A DNA stretch of 32,712 nucleotides from assembly GCA_016200225.1 (NCBI GenBank), contig JACQFD010000016.1, forward strand, positions 1 to 32,712, read 5' to 3'. How positions within the stretch are numbered: position 1 is the stretch's first letter; the number at the start of each line of letters is the position of its first letter. The notes beneath the pieces are model-generated. The model was not told the DNA's origin. It searched no databases and was given only the letters and a program-made list of their open reading frames with translations. This stretch comes from Planctomycetota bacterium (GTDB taxonomy: Bacteria > Planctomycetota > UBA1135 > JACQFD01). The position numbers were made by a program, and so were the translations under genes. Of this stretch, positions 8,545-17,312 are shown piece by piece.

Positions 8545-9696
8545 ATGAGAACGCGAACTTTTTGGATCGATCGAATCGAGTCGGCATGGAATCGCCGGTC
8601 GATAACGTGGCTGATGGGCGTCCGACGTGTCGGCAAGACGACGCTTTGTCAACATTTACAAAACGTGGAATATTATGATTGCGAACTGCCGCGTGATCGC
8701 CGGACCATGGAGGATCCGGAGGCTTTTTTGAAACATTTGCAGGGGAAACGCGTTGCGATCGACGAAATTCACCGACTTGCCAACCCCTCTGAATTATTAA
8801 AAATCGCGGCGGACCACTTCCCCAAGACTCGAATTATAGCGACCGGGTCGTCCACACTGGCTGCAACCATAAAATTCCGAGACACGCTTGCGGGTCGAAA
8901 ATCAGACATTTGGTTGACCCCGATGATTCGTCAAGACATCGACGACTTCAACGATGAATCGGAAACACTCGACCGGAGGCTGGTGCGCGGCGGACTTCCG
9001 CCATTTTACTTAAGTGACAATGCCGAAAGTTATTATCAAGAATGGATCGACGCCTATTGGTCGAGAGATATTCAAGAAATGTTTCGTTTGGAAAAACGCG
9101 CTCCATTTCAGAAGCTCTTGGAATTAGTATTAATTAAAAGCGGTGGAATTTTCGAGGCGACTTCATTCGCGGGACCATGCGAAATCAGTCGCGCGACTGT
9201 TTCGAGCTATCTGGACGTTCTTGCATCGACGAAGGTCGCGCACATTGTAAAACCATTTTCGTCGCGGAAGTCGACCGAAATCATTTCCGCGCCGAAAGTC
9301 TATGCATTCGACACGGGATTTATTTGTTATTTTCGCGGCTGGCATTCGCTGAGGGATGACGACCGCGGAACACTTTGGGAGCATTTTGTATTAAACGAAA
9401 TCCACGCGCGCGTGCCTGGCGCTACGATTAATTACTGGCGCGACAAACGGGGCCACGAAGTGGACTTTATTATTTCGCGCCGCGGTTCGCCGACGATCGC
9501 CGTCGAATGTACGTGGTCGGCCGGTTCCGTCGACCTTGGAAATCTTAATATATTTTCAAAAAACTATCCAAAGATCGAACGCTACATCGTTGCCAACGAT
9601 GCAACCCGGGCATTCGCTCGGGCCACCGATGGAGGGAGCGTCGAGATCGTGGGCCTCGAGACACTCGTCCGACGGTTATTACAAAAACCCTCGTGA
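8545..9696 (+). CDS. AAA_14/DUF4143-family ATPase
   Basis: Predicted P-loop ATPase with a C-terminal DUF4143 nuclease-like domain, 383 residues. Walker A GVRRVGKTT at residues 25-33, Walker B RVAIDEIH at 69-76, and the sensor strand IIATGSST. After a winged-helix-like stretch (FEATSFAGPCEISRATVSSY) comes the restriction-endonuclease-like core WRDKRGHEVDFII and IAVECTWS. In relatives the last motif is usually ExK; here the Lys position is Thr, so nuclease activity is doubtful. The start is ATG 8545, where the family N terminus begins; a longer frame reaches 8323 but overlaps the hydrolase. The family is common, often multicopy, and poorly understood; it is sometimes considered mobile or defence-linked. 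Confidence 0.88.
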   Translation: MRTRTFWIDRIESAWNRRSITWLMGVRRVGKTTLCQHLQNVEYYDCELPRDRRTMEDPEAFLKHLQGKRVAIDEIHRLANPSELLKIAADHFPKTRIIATGSSTLAATIKFRDTLAGRKSDIWLTPMIRQDIDDFNDESETLDRRLVRGGLPPFYLSDNAESYYQEWIDAYWSRDIQEMFRLEKRAPFQKLLELVLIKSGGIFEATSFAGPCEISRATVSSYLDVLASTKVAHIVKPFSSRKSTEIISAPKVYAFDTGFICYFRGWHSLRDDDRGTLWEHFVLNEIHARVPGATINYWRDKRGHEVDFIISRRGSPTIAVECTWSAGSVDLGNLNIFSKNYPKIERYIVANDATRAFARATDGGSVEIVGLETLVRRLLQKPS

Positions 9697-9721
9697 GCGC
9701 GCCCGCCCCAGCGAAGAATCT

Positions 9722-9973
9722 TTAGCTCTTACAACAACTACGATGCGCGCCGCATTCGTTACGATTGGCGGATTCGCCGTCGGGGCCGGTTTGGGTGCCG
9801 GTCAAAACGCACCAAAAAGTCATCGTGTCGCAGGCGGGGCCGATCGAAAGGGCGTTTTCGCGGTTGAAATCGTAAAACATCGTTTTCGTACGCAGGAATT
9901 TACAAGAAAACTCCAAATGCGGATTCTTAGTAACCGCGTCGTCGACGATTTCGGGGGAGGAGTCGTCGATCAT
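9722..9973 (-). CDS. Small Cys-rich protein coupled to the molybdo-enzyme operon
   Basis: A gene of 83 residues that I do not recognise. Three facts support it: its ATG overlaps the stop of the FAD-subunit gene as ATGA; a strong GGGAGG (9980-9985) lies 6 bases upstream; and the two preceding junctions in the operon include the same ATGA overlap. It has six Cys, including SCKFL, GPACDTMTFWC and the tail CGAHRSCC, plus a Gly/Pro-rich TGTQTGPDG. There is no signal peptide and no membrane helix. The Cys spacing could hold zinc or an iron-sulphur cluster, or the protein could be a maturation or electron-transfer partner of the oxidoreductase. Function unknown. Confidence 0.7.
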   Translation of the reverse strand: MIDDSSPEIVDDAVTKNPHLEFSCKFLRTKTMFYDFNRENALSIGPACDTMTFWCVLTGTQTGPDGESANRNECGAHRSCCKS

Positions 9974-10953
9974 GACAATCCTCCCGCTTCCAGAATCGCG
10001 CGCATCAGCATTGCGATTCCCATCGGCACTTTATAACCATTCTGCGCGAGCGGCGTGGCGCCGTCGAAGGCCGCCGTGGCGGCGACGCGCGCGGCGGATT
10101 CGTCGAGCGACTTGCCGATCAGTAGTTTTTCGGCGTTTTCGCGGCGCAGCGGAACGGGGCAGACCGCGCCGAGCACAATGCGTGCATCCTTAATATTCTT
10201 TCCGTCCATTGTTAATTTAACGGCGGCGCACAAGAGCGGCCAGTCGTATGTTTGCTTTTCGCGTACGACCGCGAACGCGCTTTTGGCGCCGCCCGCGAGC
10301 GCGGCGGCCGGCACTTCGATCGATTCCATCATTTCGCCCGGCTCGAGCACGTGCTCTTTATGAATGTCCGTCTCGGGCGTTACAAATAATGCCGCGACGG
10401 AAATCTCCCGCCGCGCGCCGCCGACTTTGACGGTCTTCACCGTCGCGTCGAACGCGATCAACGCGGGCGCGAGATTGCTCGGATGGACGATCGCGCAATT
10501 CTTATTACCAAAAATCGCGTGATACTGATTTTCGCCGTCGTGCGCAAGGCACTCGGGGCCGCCCTTGCGCGCGCATAACAATTCTTCATTTCTAAAATAC
10601 CAGCAGCGCGGCCGTTGTAATAAATTTCCGGCGCACGTCGCCTGGTTGCGGATCTGCGGACTCGCCGCTTCGCCCGCCGATATCGCGATCGCGCGCGCCT
10701 TGGACGCGACCGCGCGGTCGGCCGCGAGCTGCGCGAGCGTCACGCGCGGGCCGATACTAATATTCTCGCCGGCCTTGATTTCCTGCAGATTTGGAACATT
10801 ACGAATCGAAACGACCGACGCCGGTTCGATCAAGTGTTCTTTTAACAGATCCTGGACGTCGACGCCGCCCGCGCGGACGGCCGCGCCTTTTTCGGCGGCG
10901 AGTTTGCCGGCCATTTCGAGCGTCGTGACTTCTAAATATTCAAAACGGTTCAT
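9970..10953 (-). CDS. FAD/[4Fe-4S]-binding subunit of a Pao-type molybdenum hydroxylase
   Basis: Middle electron-transfer subunit of a xanthine-oxidase-family complex, 327 residues. The N-terminal half is the FAD_binding_5 fold (AVRAGGVDVQDLLKE; VVSIRNVPNLQEI; ISAGEAASPQIRNQATCAGN). An insertion after GNLLQRPRCWYF carries Cys117, Cys127, Cys135 and Cys153. This pattern is known to hold an extra [4Fe-4S] cluster in PaoB (YagS) and in 4-hydroxybenzoyl-CoA reductase beta subunits. The C-terminal CO-dehydrogenase flavoprotein domain follows (PAAALAGGAKSAFAVVREK). ATG 10953 overlaps the Moco-subunit stop (ATGA), so translation is coupled. The gene order 2Fe-2S, Moco, FAD differs from E. coli paoABC. 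Confidence 0.93.
   Translation of the reverse strand: MNRFEYLEVTTLEMAGKLAAEKGAAVRAGGVDVQDLLKEHLIEPASVVSIRNVPNLQEIKAGENISIGPRVTLAQLAADRAVASKARAIAISAGEAASPQIRNQATCAGNLLQRPRCWYFRNEELLCARKGGPECLAHDGENQYHAIFGNKNCAIVHPSNLAPALIAFDATVKTVKVGGARREISVAALFVTPETDIHKEHVLEPGEMMESIEVPAAALAGGAKSAFAVVREKQTYDWPLLCAAVKLTMDGKNIKDARIVLGAVCPVPLRRENAEKLLIGKSLDESAARVAATAAFDGATPLAQNGYKVPMGIAMLMRAILEAGGLS
9980..9985 (-). promoter_or_regulatory. Ribosome binding site of the small Cys-rich gene
   Basis: GGGAGG on the minus strand, 6 bases before ATG 9973 and within the last codons of the FAD-subunit gene. It is one of the best Shine-Dalgarno sites in the window and the main reason to believe the 83-residue gene. Confidence 0.75.
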
Positions 10954-13229
10954 CGCGAACCTCCCTTCGCCGCGAGCGCGGCGAGGACTTTGTCGGGTGT
11001 CATGGGTAGTGAACGGACGCGGACGCCCGTGGCGTTGGCGATCGCGTTCGCGATCGCGCCGGCGGTTGGAATAACTGTAGGTTCGCCGAGACCGGCGACG
11101 CCCGCGGAATTGTGTCCATTCGATATATCAAATGCGACAGTGACGATCTCGGGCATGTCGAGCGAGCCCGGGATTTTGTAACTTTCGAGATTGTTATTTA
11201 ACATTTTACCGCTCTTGCGGTCCATCACTCGATTTTCGAACAGCGCGAAGGACATGCCCTGAATCACGCCGCCCAGAATCTGGCTTTCGAATGTTAAACG
11301 ATCGATGACGAGGCCGGCGTCGTGGACGGCGACGACCTTGATCACGCGGACGACGCCCGTTTCCGTATCAACCTCGACTTCGGCGATCTGCACGCCGCCG
11401 ACTTGTCCGCTGAAATTGGCGCGGAAATTGTCGCTTCGCTCTTTTGTAACTTCGACGGTTTCGACGCCGAGGAGTTTGCATGCGTCGTGCCAGTTCCACG
11501 ATTTCGCGGGATCATCCTTAACAAAAACTTTTCCGAGAGAAATATCCAATTTCGCGGCGTCGACAGAAAGTTTCTTACTAATTTTATCGAGGAACGCGAG
11601 CTTCGCGGCGTGGCCGGCGTCTTTCGCGGCCGCGGTGACCGTCGGCGCCGTCACCGATCCGCCGCTCGCGGGACCGTACGGATCCCGCGTGTGGCCGAGG
11701 CGAACCTTCATATTTTCGAGTGGACAGCCGAGCGCCTCCGCGGCGCAAATACCAATAATCGTGCGCGTGCCGGTACCGATGTCCTGGCAACCGTTTCGCA
11801 CTTCGACGCCGCCGTCGGCATTAATAATAACCGCCATCGCCGTGCCGTCGCGGTTGCCGTTCTGGCCCCACGTCGACGCGCCGACGCCGAGACCGCGCTT
11901 CTTCGGCCCCGTCCCGGCGAGCGCGCCTTCGCCGCCTTTTTTGTTACGTCGGCTCCAATCTATCAATTCCATCGCCTTTTCGTATTGTGCCTTTCGCATC
12001 GGATAACGATCGTTTTTCAATCGAAACTCGATCGGATCCATATTTAACTTTTCGGCGAGTTCGTCGACGACCTGCTCCAATACAAACGACCCCTGCGGAT
12101 GGCCGGGCGCGCGCATCGCGGTCGCCGGACCGCAGTTGGTCTTGACGGCGTATTCCACTTTTCGCGACGCGCCCATGTCGTAAATCATAATATTCCGCGC
12201 GCCGGCGCCGCCCGTGTATCCGCCGGTTCCATAATTTGTAACGTCGAATACTACAATTTTGCCGTCGGTGGCGCCCGCGCGAACGTGATGAATCGAGTCG
12301 GGCCGGTTGCCGCCGGCAAGATGCTCCTCTTTGCGATTCAACATACATTTCACCGGCGCGCCCGCTTTCTTGGCGAGATTCGCCGCGACGAGCGTCGGCT
12401 GGTCGGCGCCGAACTTCGCGCCGAAGCCGCCGCCCATGTATTCACAAATAACCTCGACTTGCGAGCGGTCGAGTTTCAGATTTCCGCACAATCCATCGAG
12501 CACGCTGAACGAGCCCTGCGTCGACGCCCAGACCGTAAGTGTAGGATTACCCGAACTGTCCTTGTCCCATTTCGCGACGCCGCCGTGCGTTTCGAGCGCG
12601 GAATGCGTCTGCACTTGCGTCCGATATGTAGCTTCGACTTTCGCGTCGGCCGCGGCGAATCTTTTATTTATTTCATCCTCGCTGACTTCGCGTGGATTTA
12701 TATTAACGGATTCCGGCGATTTGTTGGTATCGCCTTTGTCGACGATCGGCGCGCCGTCTTTCGAAGCGTCGTCCACGATGACGGCGTGCGCCATTTTCTC
12801 ATAAGTAACAACCACCGCGCGCATCGCATCCTCGGCGATTTCGAGGTTCGTCGCGCAGACGGCCGCCACGCCCTCGCCGTCGAAACGGACGCGATCGCCG
12901 ACTTTTTTCAGTAACATCGTCGCTTTCACGCCCGGAATCGCTTCCGCGCCCGAAACGTCGATATCTGTAATTTTACCGTTCGGAATATTCGCGCGCACGA
13001 TCCTCGCATGCAACATTCCCGGAAAATTCATATCATAACTATATTTCGCGCGGCCCGACGCTTTCGCGAGGCCGTCGAAACGGGGGATGTGTTTTCCGGC
13101 GTATTGAAACTTTGTATCCAAATCCCACGGTTTCGCCTGATCGTCCGCGAGTTTGACTTTCTTTTCGACGACGTTGCCGGCGAAACCGAGTTTTAACGTT
13201 TCCTCGCGATCGTAGTTCTTCTTGGTCAT
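10950..13229 (-). CDS. Molybdenum-cofactor-binding catalytic subunit (xanthine oxidase family)
   Basis: Large catalytic subunit of 759 residues. The ald_Xan_dh hammerhead domain (FDGLAKASGRAKYSYDMN) is followed by Mo-pterin-binding motifs GGGFGAKFGADQP and RAPGHPQGSFVLEQ, a glycine-rich GQNGNRDGTA stretch, and CQDIGTGTRT. The likely base is Glu of GLGEPT, about residue 716, followed by GAIANAIANATG. The enzyme hydroxylates aldehydes or N-heterocycles with water as oxygen source; the Pao-like partners favour aldehydes. No Tat signal here; it should ride on the exported 2Fe-2S subunit. ATG 13229 with GAGGAG (13237-13242) 7 bases upstream. Confidence 0.94.
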   Translation of the reverse strand: MTKKNYDREETLKLGFAGNVVEKKVKLADDQAKPWDLDTKFQYAGKHIPRFDGLAKASGRAKYSYDMNFPGMLHARIVRANIPNGKITDIDVSGAEAIPGVKATMLLKKVGDRVRFDGEGVAAVCATNLEIAEDAMRAVVVTYEKMAHAVIVDDASKDGAPIVDKGDTNKSPESVNINPREVSEDEINKRFAAADAKVEATYRTQVQTHSALETHGGVAKWDKDSSGNPTLTVWASTQGSFSVLDGLCGNLKLDRSQVEVICEYMGGGFGAKFGADQPTLVAANLAKKAGAPVKCMLNRKEEHLAGGNRPDSIHHVRAGATDGKIVVFDVTNYGTGGYTGGAGARNIMIYDMGASRKVEYAVKTNCGPATAMRAPGHPQGSFVLEQVVDELAEKLNMDPIEFRLKNDRYPMRKAQYEKAMELIDWSRRNKKGGEGALAGTGPKKRGLGVGASTWGQNGNRDGTAMAVIINADGGVEVRNGCQDIGTGTRTIIGICAAEALGCPLENMKVRLGHTRDPYGPASGGSVTAPTVTAAAKDAGHAAKLAFLDKISKKLSVDAAKLDISLGKVFVKDDPAKSWNWHDACKLLGVETVEVTKERSDNFRANFSGQVGGVQIAEVEVDTETGVVRVIKVVAVHDAGLVIDRLTFESQILGGVIQGMSFALFENRVMDRKSGKMLNNNLESYKIPGSLDMPEIVTVAFDISNGHNSAGVAGLGEPTVIPTAGAIANAIANATGVRVRSLPMTPDKVLAALAAKGGSR

Positions 13230-13247
13230 TTGTAGTCTCCTCTTGTA

Positions 13248-13943
13248 TTATTTCTTTTCTGTTGTATTAGGCAGACCGGCGCCGCCCGTCGCGGCCAGCA
13301 GCGCCGCGTCGAAGATGCGGTTGTACGTTCCGCAGCGGCACAGATTGCCGCGGCACGATTGTTTGACGCTTTCCATCGTCGGATTCTTTTCATTTCGCAA
13401 ATGATGCGTGATCGTCATAACAAATCCGGGCGTGCAAAAACCGCATTGCAACGCGTCGCATTTCGCGAACGCCGACGAAACCGTCGAAAATTCTCCTTCG
13501 GGCGCGATGCCTTCGATCGTTTCGATTTCGGCGCCCTGGCACTCCACCGCGAGCAGCATGCACGAATACATCAAATTGCCGTTCATAATAATCGTGCACG
13601 CGCCGCAGCCGCCGCGATCGCAAACTTTTTTCGCGCCCGTCATGTCGAGCCGGTCGCGCAGCGCGTCGAGCAGCGTGACGCGCGGCTCGATTCTTAATGT
13701 TCGCACGATGCCGTTGATCTTTAACTTTACGTCGACTTCGCCCGGACCGAAATTCTTAACTTCGCCGAGCGGCGTCGCCGGCGGAATTGTTATTTTCTCC
13801 GCCTCGCTAGTCTTAGCGTTCGCATTCGCGATGGCGGGCGCCGCCGAGACCGCCGCGGCGGCGCCGAGCGTCTGCAGGAATCGGCGTCTCGAAAACGCGT
13901 TTTGAAGGTCTTCGCGCTCGTCGTTTGCTGGGGAATCGGTCAT
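13248..13943 (-). CDS. Tat-exported [2Fe-2S] subunit of a Pao-type molybdenum hydroxylase
   Basis: Iron-sulphur subunit of 231 residues. A twin-arginine signal is plain: FSRRRFLQTLGAAAA at about residues 17-31, then a hydrophobic stretch to APAIANA. The ferredoxin-like cluster uses Cys108, Cys113, Cys116 and Cys128 (CDRGGCGAC). The second, helical-domain cluster uses Cys167, Cys170, Cys202 and Cys204 (CGFC and CRC). The Tat signal on this subunit is the hallmark of PaoA (YagT). ATG 13943 is chosen over TTG 14006 because it puts the Tat motif at the usual distance from the N terminus. First gene of the operon. No XdhC-like chaperone gene is seen in the window. Confidence 0.93.
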   Translation of the reverse strand: MTDSPANDEREDLQNAFSRRRFLQTLGAAAAVSAAPAIANANAKTSEAEKITIPPATPLGEVKNFGPGEVDVKLKINGIVRTLRIEPRVTLLDALRDRLDMTGAKKVCDRGGCGACTIIMNGNLMYSCMLLAVECQGAEIETIEGIAPEGEFSTVSSAFAKCDALQCGFCTPGFVMTITHHLRNEKNPTMESVKQSCRGNLCRCGTYNRIFDAALLAATGGAGLPNTTEKK

Positions 13944-14366
13944 GGTAGTTCCGTTGGTTTGAACGGGGCGGAGGTACGTGTCGCAAATGTTAACGGCCCA
14001 ACGCAAAAGTCATTGCGTCGATTCCGCGGCGATTACTAATGATCGCACCGGGTCCGTCCGGGGGGAGTCCGTGCCTAAGCTGCGAAGTCTCCGGAACTTT
14101 TGCGGAACCTCGCGCCTCTTCATAGTTAAGAGAACCGCTGAATGCCGCGCTGCGCGCATTCCGCCGCTCTTTATATCGTTACGAGAATTCGGGTCCGATC
14201 CTCCAGCGCTCCGGAGGCCAAATCCGCGAATCGTCGTGATATATTTCTCGGACTCCCTTGGGCTTCCTTCTGTTTCTCGCGCGAATGCAGCCGTTCCATC
14301 GGGGCGGTATGCGGGTGCGCCTTCCACTCGATTTGCGACAAAAACCGGTTGTCGCATTCCACTCCT
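13944..14366. other. Divergent intergenic region, oxidoreductase operon / metallopeptidase
   Basis: 423 bases without a credible gene, between two divergent transcription units, so it must hold both promoters. I cannot place a convincing -10/-35 pair. It contains two near copies of an ECF-like GGAAC (GGAACTTTTGCGGAACC at about 14093-14109) and a hairpin at 14334-14356. It lacks the AT-rich codon clusters of neighbouring genes. Confidence 0.5.
14334..14356 (+). promoter_or_regulatory. Hairpin just upstream of the metallopeptidase start
   Basis: A perfect 8-base inverted repeat, TGCGACAA (14334-14341) and TTGTCGCA (14349-14356) with a 7-base loop. It ends 10 bases before the proposed TTG start at 14367, where a Shine-Dalgarno would be expected but is not seen. 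It could be an operator or a translational control hairpin. Confidence 0.45.
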
Positions 14367-17312
14367 TTGAAACAGCAACACTCGTTTTTAGTTAATTTAG
14401 TTCCTTTCGTCGGCGCCTTCGCCGGCGTTGCAACCTTGTTCGCGCCAGCCACGTACGCGCAGGCAACGGCGGGCCCCAAACCGTTCTCCCAAATCGATCA
14501 CGAGGGAGTTCAGGCGAATCTCGCGGCGCGCCACGGCGGCTACCAGTCCTTTATTAAGGATGTTGGAGGCGCCTGGTCCGCGCGATTTAACGAATCGACG
14601 GGCGCGCCGTCGTTGATCTGGGGCGAGGGCATTCCCGTCGCCTATAACGGAATCAAGTCGATGGACGCCGCCCGCGTCGCCGCCGAGACAACGCTCGCAC
14701 GGTTTCCTCAATTGTGGGGTGCGCCGCTTTCGCAATTCACGCTCGAATCGAGCTACAAACAGGGCCATTTGTATATTTTCACGTGGAAGCAGACGTGGGA
14801 CGGTCTCGACGTGCGGCGAGCGCGTATACAGATCCAAGTGCACGAGGCGGGCCGCATCGCGGCGCTCGTCGCCGAAGGCGTCGCGATTCCCGACAGCTTT
14901 TCGCGCAAACCCGAACTCGGACCCGAGAACGCGGAAGCTATTGTTAAGAAAGGCAAACGCCTCGCGACGGCCGACACGGTGGATGCCGTGGATTTTCTTA
15001 TATTTGTAAAATCCGAAAACGGCCGCGCCGAACCGCGCCTTGCGTACCGCGTCGACGTGAACCAGACGTCCGCGAATGTTTATGAAAAAGTTTATGTCGA
15101 CGCGATGGACGGTTCGATTCTCGAAGTCGAGCCGGGGCGTTATTACGACGTCAAGGGACAAGTCACGGGAACGCTCAATACATCGTTGAGCGGAATTGCG
15201 GCGCCGACCGCGAACACGCCGATTCCTAATATTAAGGTAACGATTTCGGGAGTCGGAACGGCGACGACCGACGCCAACGGTAATTATCAGATCGCGACGG
15301 CGCTTCCGGGGCCGTTCAGCGTGTCGGCCGGCATGTCGGGGCCGAACTTTAACGTTAGCAACAACGCCGGCGCTAACATTTCGGCGTCGGCGACGACGGC
15401 GCTGTCGGGCGGATTTCAAGTCGGAAACTTAAATTTTAACACTTCGCCGACCGAGCAGCAGACGGCGCAGACGACCGCGGCGCTCGCGCACACAATCGTG
15501 CTGAATTATGCGCAATCGAAGATTCCGTCGTTCGGCGGTTACGCGAGCCAGGGCGTTAACGTTAATCTTAATTCCACTTGCAACGCTTATTTCGATCCGG
15601 GCGGCAATACGATTAATTTTTACAGTTCGGGCGGCGGCTGCGTCAACACCGCGTTCTCGACCGTGATTTATCATGAATTCGGACACGGCGTCGACGACTA
15701 CTTCGGCGGCATCGCGAACGGCGCGCTTTCGGAGGCCATCGGCGACATTTTCTCGATGTATACAACCGGACAGGCGATCAATGGCCAGGATTTCTTCGGC
15801 GCCGGAAGTTTTATTCGAACGGGCGAAAATAATACTTCGTGGCCGGCGTCGAGTTGCGGCGGCGAAGTTCACTGCGTCGGCGAAACGTTCATGGGATTCG
15901 CGTGGCAGGCCTATAAGTTATTAAAGACTTCGCTCGGCGCGACCGCGGGAATTCAAGCCGCGGAAAATGCTTTTCTTAGCATCATGCCGCCGAATCCGAG
16001 CAGCATTCCGAACGCCGTGACACAGGTGTTCATCGACGACGACGACGACGGAAATCTTAACAATGGGACCCCGCATTATAATGATCTCGCGGCCGCGGCC
16101 GTGATGAAGGGCTTTACTCCGCCCGCGGTTCAGATTCTGTCCATCATACACACGCCCCATCCCGATACATTCAATCAGTCGCTCGCGTACGCGATCTATT
16201 CTAATATTTCCGCGGTCGCGGGCCACACGGTGGCGTCGGCATTTGTAGATTATAACGTCAACGGCGGCGCGACGCAGTCGATTGCGATGTCGCTGATCGA
16301 CGGATACTACATCGGCAATATTCCGCCGGTCGCGGGACCCGCCGTGATTTCTTACAAAATTCGCGCGAACGATAATTTAAACAATACGCTCGCCGTTCCG
16401 AGCGGCGACGACGCCTATCGTTTCGCGATCGGCAAGAAAACCGATCTGTTTTCGAGCGACATGGAATCGGGTTCGACCGGCTGGACGCACGTTCAAGTGA
16501 AGACTCAGGACGACTGGAACTGGGGCAAGCCCCAGACGCTCGGATCGAATAGTTATGATCCAAAGACGGCGTTTTCGGGCATCAACTGCTGGGGCAACGA
16601 TCTCCAGAACAGCACCGCGAGCCAGGATGGCTTATATAAAGATAACGTCGAAAATTATTTGGAAACTCCGAATATTAATTCCACAGGATTCACCGGCGTG
16701 CACGTTCGATTCCGCCGCTGGTTGACTGTGGAATCGGGACAATTCGACCAGGCGCAGGTACTTGTAAACGGGTCGACTGTTTATTCCAATCCGCAGTTGA
16801 CCGATCAGATCGATTCGACGTGGACGCTGCAGGATCACGCCGCATCGTCGGGCGACAACAACGCGGCATTCCGCGCGCGTTGGCGTTTAAAGTCCGACGC
16901 CGGCGTGCACTTCGGCGGCTGGACGATCGACGACGTGCTGGTTTACGCGCTTCAGGCGACGCCGGTTTTAAATATGAATCTGGCCGTGAATTCGAGCACG
17001 ATTCTGATTGGTAACAATTTGGTGTTCAACTTGAACGGCACGCCGAACGCGAATTGGGATTTGTACGCTTCGCTCGACGCCGGCCCCGGCACGCTCGACG
17101 GCTTCGGCGTCATCGGTTGCGGATTGAATACACTTAGCTATTTCACGAGCGGCACGATGACGCCCGCGGGAACGGCACAATTAGTATTCCCGATTCCTTA
17201 CGAACCCGCGCTCGACGGCATCAAGATCTACTGGGTCGGAGGCGCGTCGGCGAGCGGCGCACTGACGCAGATCAGCAACACCGTGTCGACGACGTTTCAA
17301 CAGTTTCCTTAG
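14367..17312 (+). CDS. Secreted zinc metallopeptidase (fungalysin/thermolysin-like) with C-terminal module
   Basis: Exported multidomain peptidase, 981 residues. Signal peptide (VNLVPFVGAFAGVATLF, cut near TYA/QA). Propeptide of FTP/PepSY type (YNGIKSMDAARVAAETTLAR, AGRIAALVAEGVAIPD). A carboxypeptidase-regulatory-like beta-sandwich follows (about residues 265-340, TISGVGTATTDANGNYQI). The catalytic core has H436-E-F-G-H440 and a downstream E456xxxD460 (LSEAIGDIF), the zinc ligands and signature of gluzincins such as M36/M4. A jelly-roll-like domain (SSDMESGSTGWTHV to FGGWTIDDVLVYAL) and a terminal about 100-residue module shared with two other secreted proteins complete it. No ATG fits; TTG 14367 gives the best signal peptide (MKQQHSFLVNL). 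An upstream frame opens at 14142 but is not signal-like. Confidence 0.85.
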   Translation: MKQQHSFLVNLVPFVGAFAGVATLFAPATYAQATAGPKPFSQIDHEGVQANLAARHGGYQSFIKDVGGAWSARFNESTGAPSLIWGEGIPVAYNGIKSMDAARVAAETTLARFPQLWGAPLSQFTLESSYKQGHLYIFTWKQTWDGLDVRRARIQIQVHEAGRIAALVAEGVAIPDSFSRKPELGPENAEAIVKKGKRLATADTVDAVDFLIFVKSENGRAEPRLAYRVDVNQTSANVYEKVYVDAMDGSILEVEPGRYYDVKGQVTGTLNTSLSGIAAPTANTPIPNIKVTISGVGTATTDANGNYQIATALPGPFSVSAGMSGPNFNVSNNAGANISASATTALSGGFQVGNLNFNTSPTEQQTAQTTAALAHTIVLNYAQSKIPSFGGYASQGVNVNLNSTCNAYFDPGGNTINFYSSGGGCVNTAFSTVIYHEFGHGVDDYFGGIANGALSEAIGDIFSMYTTGQAINGQDFFGAGSFIRTGENNTSWPASSCGGEVHCVGETFMGFAWQAYKLLKTSLGATAGIQAAENAFLSIMPPNPSSIPNAVTQVFIDDDDDGNLNNGTPHYNDLAAAAVMKGFTPPAVQILSIIHTPHPDTFNQSLAYAIYSNISAVAGHTVASAFVDYNVNGGATQSIAMSLIDGYYIGNIPPVAGPAVISYKIRANDNLNNTLAVPSGDDAYRFAIGKKTDLFSSDMESGSTGWTHVQVKTQDDWNWGKPQTLGSNSYDPKTAFSGINCWGNDLQNSTASQDGLYKDNVENYLETPNINSTGFTGVHVRFRRWLTVESGQFDQAQVLVNGSTVYSNPQLTDQIDSTWTLQDHAASSGDNNAAFRARWRLKSDAGVHFGGWTIDDVLVYALQATPVLNMNLAVNSSTILIGNNLVFNLNGTPNANWDLYASLDAGPGTLDGFGVIGCGLNTLSYFTSGTMTPAGTAQLVFPIPYEPALDGIKIYWVGGASASGALTQISNTVSTTFQQFP

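Noticed and set aside
14142..14366. N-terminal extension of the metallopeptidase frame to ATG 14142
   Set aside because: The extra 75 residues are Arg/Ser/Cys-rich without family features, and would bury the clear signal peptide.
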